Below, piece after piece: positions 7,934 to 13,940 of a stretch of 18,498 bases of DNA. This stretch comes from Oscillospiraceae bacterium (GTDB lineage Bacteria; Bacillota; Clostridia; Oscillospirales; Oscillospiraceae), in NCBI GenBank assembly GCA_009776905.1, contig WRMX01000002.1, positions 15,724-34,221 of the forward strand. Direction: 5' to 3'. The translations under genes were made by a program, and so were the position numbers. The notes below the pieces were generated by a model. That model searched no databases and was not told the DNA's origin. It saw only the letters and a program-made list of their open reading frames with translations. Numbering within the stretch: position 1 is the stretch's first letter; each line of letters opens with the position of its first letter.

Positions 7934-8458
7934 ATGAAGATTAAGATTATTTCGGGTATTCTTGTTTTGGTGGTGGCGGTGATCGTTTCCGGAGCGACAA
8001 TGCTCGCGGCGGCCGCGCCCGGTTCGCAGAGCGATCCGTTCATTACGCTTGATTATCTCGACAATAAGTTCAAACCGGCTGTTATTGCCGAAGCAAGGAC
8101 TATTGCGCAAGACATTACGCAGAGCTTCGAGGGAAAGATTTCCGCTCTGGAGGAGCGGATGAAGGCAAATCAGGGGGGAGCGGCGGCTTCTGCTGCTGAT
8201 GTTTTTTCTGTTGTGACGCTCAACCGCGGGCAGACGTTGACATGCTCCGTGGGGACGGAGATCATGCTGCGGATCGGAACCGCGAGCTGTTTCGGCAGCG
8301 ACCCCGCGCTTGTCAATTATACGGGCGGAGCCACGTTGGAGTCGGGGGCTGCGTTGGTGCAAAACAATATGTATCTTGTTACTATTGAGGGCAATGGCAT
8401 TAAGGCTTCGGCCGACTTGGTCAGGGTTTTGGCCAGGGGGAGCTATAAAATATCATAA
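7934..8458 (+). CDS. Secreted coiled-coil protein of an uncharacterised Firmicutes family
   Basis: A 174-residue protein. Residues 1-~28 form a signal peptide (MKIKIISGILVLVVAVIVSG then LAAAA), so it is exported or membrane-anchored. A mature N-terminal motif, SDPFITLDYLDNKF, is followed by a predicted coiled coil (roughly residues 50-80) ending KISALEERMKAN. The C-terminal ~80 residues (LNRGQTLTCSVGTEIMLRIGTA ... GGATLESGAALVQNNMYLV ... LVRGSYKI-like end) resemble a family I recall in spore-forming and other Firmicutes with no assigned function. ATG 7934 has AGAGAGG 7 bases upstream; the ATG at 7928 is too close to that site. It starts 15 bases after the transporter stop, so the two are likely co-transcribed and may act together at the envelope. 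Confidence 0.75.
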   Translation: MKIKIISGILVLVVAVIVSGATMLAAAAPGSQSDPFITLDYLDNKFKPAVIAEARTIAQDITQSFEGKISALEERMKANQGGAAASAADVFSVVTLNRGQTLTCSVGTEIMLRIGTASCFGSDPALVNYTGGATLESGAALVQNNMYLVTIEGNGIKASADLVRVLARGSYKIS

Positions 8459-8473
8459 TTCATAATTTCATTG

Positions 8474-8502
8474 GTGACAAACCGGATAAACAGTGATACA
8501 AT
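8474..8502 (+). promoter_or_regulatory. Sigma-A promoter of the Xdh-like operon
   Basis: GTGACA (8474-8479), a 17-base spacer, and TACAAT (8497-8502). The coding start lies 71 bases downstream of the -10, behind CAGGAGGT at 8558-8565. The remaining leader (8503-8557) shows no convincing riboswitch or hairpin. Confidence 0.65.
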
Positions 8503-8573
8503 GTAGGAAATATCAAATATGGGCCTTATGATCCGCGATGGATGCCCTATTTCACAACAGGAGGTAATATTCT

Positions 8574-9212
8574 GTGTATACTCAAGAATCTGCGCACGCA
8601 GCGGCGGCAACGCTGATCGAATCGATACCGGCGACGCTGCAAGAATTCCGCTGTCCGATTTGCGACAGGGCGTTTGCAAGCCACGAAGGCCTGCGCCAGC
8701 ACTATGCGGCGGAGCACCCGTCCGCGATCGTCCCGACTGTGGTTTCGTTGAATCTCAACGGACAGCAAAGCGAAGTGCTCATAGAGCCGCACTGGACGTT
8801 GCAGCGTACGCTCCAGTTCCGCTTTGGCCTCACGGGCACGAAGCATATGTGCGACAAAGGGGTATGCGGCTCATGCACCGTCATCATGGACGGCCGCGCC
8901 GTCCTTGCTTGCACTACGCTGGCCATCGAATGCACCGGCAAGAAGATCCAGACCATCGAGGGCATCGCGGCGGATCCTAAATGGAAACCGCTGATCGATG
9001 CATATTGCCGTTGGGATGCCATGCAGTGCGGATATTGCACGCCCGGTTTTCTCGTTTCGGCAAAAGCTCTGCTTGACAAGAACCCTAACCCGACCGAGCA
9101 AGAATGCCGCGAAGCCCTTGCAGGCAATATCTGCATTTGCGGGACATACCCGCGCCATTCCACAGCGATATTGGAGGCTGCGCTTAAGATGTCGGGAGGG
9201 GAGAAACAATGA
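8574..9212 (+). CDS. Xanthine dehydrogenase-type [2Fe-2S] subunit with N-terminal C2H2 zinc-finger-like domain
   Basis: A 212-residue protein. From about residue 55 it is a normal small subunit of the molybdenum hydroxylase family. The plant-type cluster ligands are Cys93, Cys98, Cys101 and Cys113 (CDKGVCGSC). The second, all-helical cluster domain shows QCGYCTPGFL and GNICICGTYPRH, where CIC replaces the common CRC. It would pass electrons between a substrate-oxidising centre and the FAD subunit. Ahead of this sits an extra segment with a classical C2H2 finger pattern: Cys27, Cys30, His43 and His48 (C-x2-C-x12-H-x4-H, with Phe34 and Leu40 at the usual core positions). I do not know this arrangement in the family. 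GTG 8574 lies 8 bases after CAGGAGGT. The stop overlaps the next start (ATGA). Confidence 0.9.
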   Translation: MYTQESAHAAAATLIESIPATLQEFRCPICDRAFASHEGLRQHYAAEHPSAIVPTVVSLNLNGQQSEVLIEPHWTLQRTLQFRFGLTGTKHMCDKGVCGSCTVIMDGRAVLACTTLAIECTGKKIQTIEGIAADPKWKPLIDAYCRWDAMQCGYCTPGFLVSAKALLDKNPNPTEQECREALAGNICICGTYPRHSTAILEAALKMSGGEKQ

Positions 9213-11539
9213 AGCCATTTCAACACACTAGCGTGACGACCATCGAGGAGGCCTCCCTCGCGCTCAGCGACGCGCAGTCGCGGGTCATTGCGGGCGGGAC
9301 CGACCTTTTGGGTACTTTGAAAGATAATGTATTGCCCGTCCATCCTGCCAGGGTGGTCGATATCAAGACCATCGAGGGGCTGGACTACATCAGCGAGGAC
9401 AAGGGCACGCTCAGGATCGGTGCGGTCACCCGCATTTCAGACATTGCCGAGAGCCCGTTGGTCCTGGAAAAATGGACCGCGCTCGCCCAGGCCGCCAAAG
9501 CCGTCGCATCACCGCATATCCGCGACATGGGCACAATTGGGGGCAATATCACGCAGCTTCCGCGCTGCTGGTATTTCCGCAAAGCCGACAACCGCTTCAA
9601 TTGCAACCGCAAGGGCGGCAACGAGTGCTATGCCATTCTGGGCGACAGCCGCTACCATTCCGCTTTTGGCGGGAAGCGCTGCCATGCCTCGCCTTGCACG
9701 TCCGATTGCCCGGGCGGGACCGATATCCCGGGTTATTTTGAAAAAATCCGCGCAGGCGATTGGGATGCGGCCGCCGCGATCATCATGCAAGTCAATCCGA
9801 TGCCTGCCATCACATCGCGCGTCTGCGCGCATCCATGCCAATCCGCTTGCAACCGCTGCCAGACCGACGAGGCCGTTCTAACGAGCGGGATCGAGCGTTC
9901 GTTGGGCGATTATATCTTTAAGAATGGCTCAAAATTCTATACCGCGCCCGCTTCCGAAAACGGCAAATCCGTCGCCATCATCGGTTCCGGGCCTGCGGGA
10001 TTGGCGGCTGCTTATTATCTGCGCAAAGCCGGGAACAAGGTCACTGTTTTTGATCGTAAGGAAGAAGCCGGAGGCATGCTAATGTATGCTATTCCCGCAT
10101 ATAGGCTTCCGAAAGACATCGTCCGTACGTTCATCGGGTTCCTCAAGGGGATGGGCATTGAGTTCAAGCTAGGCATCGACGTCGGAGCGAGCGAGAGGCC
10201 GGAAGAGCTGGAAAAGCAGTTCGACAGCGTTTGTTACGCGACCGGCACATGGAAGCGTCCCATCGTCGGCATCGCCGGTGAAGAACTCACCGTTTTCGGC
10301 CTCGATTTCCTTGTTGAGGTCAAGCAGTGGATGGGCGGCAAGGTCGGCGAGGAAGTCATCGTAACCGGCGGCGGCAATGTCGCGATGGACGTTGCCGTGA
10401 CGGCCAAGCGTCTTGGCGCTAAAAAAGTCACGCTTGCGTGCCTTGAACCGCGCGACCGCATGCCGGCCAGCGCCGAAGAAATCTCCAGAGCGGAGGCCGA
10501 GGGCATCGTGCTCATGCCGTCTTGGGGCCTTTCAAAGGTCGTTGAGGAGAATGGGGTCGTCAAGGGAATGGAACTCAAACGCTGCGTCAGCCCTTGGGAC
10601 GACACCGGCGCGTTTAACCCGCAATATGACGATAATGAGAAAATCGTCGTCAGCGCTCAAAACATTCTCATGGCTGTCGGGCAGGTGGCGGACTTTACAT
10701 TCCTCGATGAGAAGTATCAGCTCCAGCTCAACCAGCGCGGGCTGATCGATGTCGATGAATTTTCTCGTACTTCTCGCGATGGCGTGTTTGCTGCGGGCGA
10801 TGCGACCACTGGGCCGACGACGGTCATCGGCGCAATCACCAACGGCCGCAAGGCTTCCGGCGGCGTGAACCGCTATCTTGAGATACTGCCGTTCACGGCC
10901 GATGTCAGCGCAGGGAAGTTCATCACTTCCGACAACGAGGGCAGGAAGGTCGCCACAGCCATGAAGCTTCGCGAGCTCGATGCGGATAAGCGGCAGCTCG
11001 ATATTGAGGATTCCGAGACGCCGAACGCTGAAGAGGCGCTGTGCGAAGCGAGCCGTTGTCTTAACTGCGGTTGTTATACCGTCAATCCGTCAGACGTCGC
11101 TCCTGCGCTCATCGCTTTGGGGGCTGAAATTGCCACCAGTAAGCGGACGCTTTCCGCAGAGGAGTTTTTCGAGGTGAACACACTCAGCAATACTGTCCTC
11201 GATTTTGACGAGATCGTCACTGAGATACGAGTTCCGGCGCTGCCTGCCGGAGCGAAGAGCGTCTTTAAGAAGATGGCGCTGCGCAAGTCGATCGATTTCC
11301 CGGTCGTCAACTTTGCCATCGTCACGGGCAGCGACCCGCGTGTTTGCATGGGAGCCATAGCACCGCTGCCGATCCGCGCCCGCAAGGCCGAGGACGTCTT
11401 GCGCGGAAAGGCGATCGACGAGGCTGTCGCTGTTGCGGCGGGCGAGGCGGCCGTGGAGGGAGCGCATCCGTTTGAGGATACGAAGTATAAGCTGCAGATC
11501 ATCAAGACGCTCATCAAGCGCGCATTGATGGAGATGTAG
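9209..11539 (+). CDS. FAD-binding (CoxM/XdhB-type) subunit with a GltD-like NAD(P)H oxidoreductase nested inside it
   Basis: A 776-residue nested fusion. Residues 1-157 are the first half of a CoxM-type FAD domain (AGGTDLLGTLKD, GTIGGNITQ), including a loop with Cys120, Cys132, Cys140 and Cys158 that resembles the extra [4Fe-4S] loop of 4-hydroxybenzoyl-CoA reductase beta. Residues ~158-624 are a whole GltD-like module: a cysteine-rich Fe-S head (SPCTSDCPGGTDIP, RVCAHPCQSAC), an FAD fold at 259-264 (GSGPAG), an NAD(P) fold at 387-393 (GGGNVAM), the FAD closing motif VFAAGDAT near 526-532, and the Cys617/620/622 tail. From NPSDVAPALIALGA (residue 626) the CoxM fold resumes to the end. The two CoxM parts together are ~310 residues, the family's usual length. 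It is coupled by ATGA to the [2Fe-2S] gene; no molybdenum subunit follows. Confidence 0.92.
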   Translation: MKPFQHTSVTTIEEASLALSDAQSRVIAGGTDLLGTLKDNVLPVHPARVVDIKTIEGLDYISEDKGTLRIGAVTRISDIAESPLVLEKWTALAQAAKAVASPHIRDMGTIGGNITQLPRCWYFRKADNRFNCNRKGGNECYAILGDSRYHSAFGGKRCHASPCTSDCPGGTDIPGYFEKIRAGDWDAAAAIIMQVNPMPAITSRVCAHPCQSACNRCQTDEAVLTSGIERSLGDYIFKNGSKFYTAPASENGKSVAIIGSGPAGLAAAYYLRKAGNKVTVFDRKEEAGGMLMYAIPAYRLPKDIVRTFIGFLKGMGIEFKLGIDVGASERPEELEKQFDSVCYATGTWKRPIVGIAGEELTVFGLDFLVEVKQWMGGKVGEEVIVTGGGNVAMDVAVTAKRLGAKKVTLACLEPRDRMPASAEEISRAEAEGIVLMPSWGLSKVVEENGVVKGMELKRCVSPWDDTGAFNPQYDDNEKIVVSAQNILMAVGQVADFTFLDEKYQLQLNQRGLIDVDEFSRTSRDGVFAAGDATTGPTTVIGAITNGRKASGGVNRYLEILPFTADVSAGKFITSDNEGRKVATAMKLRELDADKRQLDIEDSETPNAEEALCEASRCLNCGCYTVNPSDVAPALIALGAEIATSKRTLSAEEFFEVNTLSNTVLDFDEIVTEIRVPALPAGAKSVFKKMALRKSIDFPVVNFAIVTGSDPRVCMGAIAPLPIRARKAEDVLRGKAIDEAVAVAAGEAAVEGAHPFEDTKYKLQIIKTLIKRALMEM

Positions 11540-11601
11540 CTGCTGCTTTTGATGGGTTGATGTGCGCCGCTCATCAAGCGCGCATTGATGGAGATGTAGC
11601 T
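11508..11601. repeat. 34-bp direct repeat duplicating the 3' end of the FAD/GltD fusion gene
   Basis: Bases 11508-11541 (the last ten codons, the TAG stop and two bases more) recur exactly at 11568-11601, a 60-base period. The second copy lies wholly downstream of the stop codon at 11537-11539 and has no visible function. The whole gap to recG (11540-11688) holds only this copy and the hairpin at 11629-11660. Confidence 0.9.
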
Positions 11602-11628
11602 CTCACTCTCTTGTCTGATTTTATTATG

Positions 11629-11660
11629 CAAGCCCGCCTGTCGTATGACAAGCGGGCTTG
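11629..11660. terminator. Hairpin between convergent genes, probable bidirectional terminator
   Basis: A 14-base stem (CAAGCCCGCCTGTC against GACAAGCGGGCTTG, one mismatch) with a GTAT loop lies between the 3' ends of the FAD/GltD gene and recG. Neither side has a strong T-run (TTGTTGC on the plus side, ATAATAAAAT on the minus side), so intrinsic termination is likely but imperfect. Confidence 0.6.
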
Positions 11661-11688
11661 TTGCGGGTGGGGGCGGGAGGGTCTCGCG

Positions 11689-13749
11689 TCAGTTCAGCTT
11701 TTCCGCGTTTATCTCGAAGAGATGCGCTATTTGATCCATTAGGTTCCTATTCTCATCGCTTGACAGCAAAGGATCGGCCGCTAGAACCCGGTCTGCCGCA
11801 TCCTGCGCCTGCCGCAGAACAGCCATGTCGGAAGCAAGATTGGCGATGCGAAGCTCGGGCAGCCCATGCTGGCGGGAGCCGAAAAAATCGCCCGGACCGC
11901 GAATTTTCAAATCTTCCTCCGCAATTATGAACCCATCATTTGTCTTGCGCATGATTTCCAGCCGCTCGCGCGAGGTTTCGCCGGCTGCCCCGCTGAAAAG
12001 AACGCAGTAGGATGCATGCCGCCCGCGCCCAACGCGCCCTCGAAGCTGGTGCAACTGCGACAGGCCGAATCTGTCCGCGTTCTCAACGATCATCAATGCG
12101 GCGTTCGGGACGTCGACGCCGATTTCAACGACTGTCGTGGCGACCAATATATCCGCCTGACCGGAGGAGAACAGCGCCATCGCGGCGTCTTTTTCTTTCG
12201 TGGGCATCTTGCCATGGACGAGCGCGACTCGCAAGTTTGGGAAAACATAGTTTGCAAGCGAATCATAATATTCTTCGGCGGATTTCAAATCATCAGGCGA
12301 TGTTTCGCCTTCCTCCACCATTGGACAGATTATGAAGACCTGGCGGCCCTCGCCGACGAGTTTTTCGATGAAATCATTGATCCTGCGCCTGTAGCGTTCA
12401 TCAACGATGAACGTTTCCACCGGCTTGCGCCCGGGCGGCATCTCATCAATGACGGAAACATCCAGGTCGCCGTATATGATGAGAGCGAGGGTGCGCGGGA
12501 TTGGCGTCGCAGACATGACAAGGACGTGCGGGCTGTCGCCTTTTTCTGTCAGCGTAGCGCGTTGCTGCACTCCAAATCTATGCTGCTCATCTGTTATCAC
12601 AAGCGCAAGGTTTGAGAATCGGACACCCTCGGAAAGCAGCGCATGGGTGCCGATGATGAGATCGATTTCGCCGGAACTTAGCTTTTGGTAGACATCCTGT
12701 TTCTGCTTTGGCGTCATGCTCCCCGTCAGAAGGCCGACATGCATGTCCAGCGGTTCGAGAAGATCGGACAGCGAATTATAGTGCTGCTTGGCCAGGATTT
12801 CCGTCGGCGCCATGAAAGCCGACTGGCATCCTCCATACCAAGCATCCCAACAGCACGCGGCGGCGATGAGGGTCTTGCCGGAACCGACGTCGCCCTGTAT
12901 GAGCCTGTTCATCGGCCTACCGGAGCTCATGTCGCGGGCAGCGTCGTCAATGGCCCTTTTTTGCGCGTTTGTGAGATTGAATTCCAATGTGTCATAGAAC
13001 TCATTGAAATCCGGAATGTCGAGTATCCTGCCGGCCTTGCTCGCGCGGTTAGAACGCATGAGCTTCATCGCAGCGGCGATGGTGAATAGTTCCTCAAAAA
13101 CCAGACGCTGCCGCGCCATGCCGAGGCATATGGAATCAAGAGGGAAGTGGATGTTTTCGTATGCGTTCCGTGCGCTGCACAGATTATTTTGCTCGATGAC
13201 ACTCTCCGGGAGGTAATCCGGCAGGGCGTCCCCATATTTATCAAGCGCGTTGCGCACGGTATTCATCATCGATTTTTGGGAGAGGCCTGCTGTGAGCGAA
13301 TAGACCGGGACGATGCGCCCGGTCGCTGCACCGGCTGTAGAAGCAAGCTCATACAAAGGGTTTGCCATGGTGTGCTGCAGGAGAGTGCCGTCGACTTTGC
13401 CGTAAAAGATATATTCTTCGCCTTGCTTGATGGCGTCTTTTATGTAGCTTTGGTTGAAGTATGTGATATCTATTGAACCGGTCTCGTCGACGGCGCGGAA
13501 CTTGACAAGATCCAGGCCGCTGCGGATGTGCGAGAGCTTTGGCGATTCGGCTGCCATCGCACGGATGCAGACTGTCTCGCCGAGCGTCAGATCTTCGATG
13601 TTTTTTGCGGCAGTTCTGTCTTCGTAGGCGCGCGGGAAATAGCCGATGAGGTCGCGCACGGTGCGGATGCCGAGCTTGTTCATCAGCTTTTCGCGCGTCG
13701 CTCCGACGCCTTTGATATAGCGGATTTCCGTGTCAAGAGAGTTTTTGAT
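11689..13749 (-). CDS. recG: ATP-dependent DNA helicase RecG
   Basis: RecG remodels stalled forks and branch-migrates Holliday junctions. An N-terminal wedge/OB region is followed by a superfamily 2 helicase core: GDVGSGKT (Walker A), DEQHRFGVQQR (DExH box), MSATPIPRTLAL (motif III), ATTVVEIGVDVPNA and QLRGRVGRG (motifs V and VI), then the RecG tail FFGSRQHGLPELRIANL. The first ATG is at 13683 (664 residues), but the frame stays open upstream and encodes IRYIKGVGATREKL directly before MNKLGI, which matches the conserved RecG opening (IxYLKGVGPKRAxLLxKLGI). No ATG, GTG or TTG exists in that stretch. The ATC at 13749 sits 7 bases after GAGGT, giving 686 residues; I took it as the likely start, with moderate confidence. 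It is transcribed divergently from birA. Confidence 0.95.
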   Translation of the reverse strand: MKNSLDTEIRYIKGVGATREKLMNKLGIRTVRDLIGYFPRAYEDRTAAKNIEDLTLGETVCIRAMAAESPKLSHIRSGLDLVKFRAVDETGSIDITYFNQSYIKDAIKQGEEYIFYGKVDGTLLQHTMANPLYELASTAGAATGRIVPVYSLTAGLSQKSMMNTVRNALDKYGDALPDYLPESVIEQNNLCSARNAYENIHFPLDSICLGMARQRLVFEELFTIAAAMKLMRSNRASKAGRILDIPDFNEFYDTLEFNLTNAQKRAIDDAARDMSSGRPMNRLIQGDVGSGKTLIAAACCWDAWYGGCQSAFMAPTEILAKQHYNSLSDLLEPLDMHVGLLTGSMTPKQKQDVYQKLSSGEIDLIIGTHALLSEGVRFSNLALVITDEQHRFGVQQRATLTEKGDSPHVLVMSATPIPRTLALIIYGDLDVSVIDEMPPGRKPVETFIVDERYRRRINDFIEKLVGEGRQVFIICPMVEEGETSPDDLKSAEEYYDSLANYVFPNLRVALVHGKMPTKEKDAAMALFSSGQADILVATTVVEIGVDVPNAALMIVENADRFGLSQLHQLRGRVGRGRHASYCVLFSGAAGETSRERLEIMRKTNDGFIIAEEDLKIRGPGDFFGSRQHGLPELRIANLASDMAVLRQAQDAADRVLAADPLLSSDENRNLMDQIAHLFEINAEKLN

Positions 13750-13780
13750 TTTACTTACCTCACGTTAAATTACTATGGCA

Positions 13781-13809
13781 ATATTATAGTGTTGCATAAT
13801 AAATGTCAA
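13781..13809 (-). promoter_or_regulatory. recG promoter
   Basis: On the minus strand, TTGACA (13804-13809), a 17-base spacer and TAATAT (13781-13786). An overlapping TATAAT (13783-13788) would give a 15-base spacer. It is followed by GAGGT at 13757-13761 ahead of the proposed ATC start. Confidence 0.6.
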
Positions 13810-13816
13810 GATTACC

Positions 13817-13852
13817 GTTCACGCCCTTGCCTCACCGGGCGTGAATTGAAAC
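13817..13852 (+). repeat. Solitary CRISPR-repeat-like hairpin sequence
   Basis: A 36-base stretch starting GTTCACGCCC and ending GGGCGTGAATTGAAAC, with a perfect 9-base inverted repeat (TTCACGCCC/GGGCGTGAA) around a 10-base loop. The ATTGAAAC ending, the stem and the length are those of many type I CRISPR repeats, but there is only one copy here and no spacer-sized repetition. A 14-base piece of it (CCGGGCGTGAATTG) occurs once more at 1988-2001. It lies between the recG and birA promoters, so an operator role is also possible. Confidence 0.4.
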
Positions 13853-13867
13853 AAGTCAAGAGCGCAT

Positions 13868-13900
13868 ATTGTCAACTTATCGTGATTATTGGTTGACAAT
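13868..13900 (+). promoter_or_regulatory. BirA operator (biotin-dependent autorepression site)
   Basis: Perfect 9-base inverted repeat ATTGTCAAC (13868-13876) and GTTGACAAT (13892-13900) separated by 15 bases. Layout and half-sites match the Gram-positive BirA consensus (TTGTTAAC-N14-16-GTTAACAA) with one symmetrical change per arm. The right arm covers the -35 box of the birA promoter, so biotinyl-AMP-loaded BirA dimer would block RNA polymerase. Confidence 0.75.
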
Positions 13901-13921
13901 TGCTGCGTGCTGTTTTAGAAT
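13893..13921 (+). promoter_or_regulatory. birA promoter
   Basis: Consensus TTGACA (13893-13898), exactly 17 bases, then TAGAAT (13916-13921). Transcription would start near 13928, inside or next to the GGGAGG ribosome site (13927-13932), giving a leader of only about 13 bases before GTG 13941. Confidence 0.7.
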
Positions 13922-13940
13922 TGCTTGGGAGGTGGTGGTG

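Noticed and set aside
8503..8573. A molybdenum-cofactor riboswitch in the leader of the Xdh-like operon
   Set aside because: The leader is only about 70 bases and shows no extended paired structure.
9327..9881. A 184-codon plus-strand frame inside the FAD/GltD gene
   Set aside because: Rich in Arg/Ser/Pro with no recognisable motif and fully inside a conserved coding region in another frame.
11540..11688. A small gene after the FAD/GltD fusion (frame from 11557)
   Set aside because: It is made of the duplicated gene tail and the terminator hairpin, with no ribosome site.
13817..13852. A CRISPR array
   Set aside because: Only one repeat-like unit is present; no second copy lies at spacer distance on either side, so it is listed as a repeat-like element and not as an array.
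13869..13940. Upstream extension of BirA (MSTYRDYWLTIAACC...)
   Set aside because: This stretch holds the BirA operator and the -35/-10 boxes, and the GGGAGG site points to GTG 13941; the extension has no similarity to BirA.
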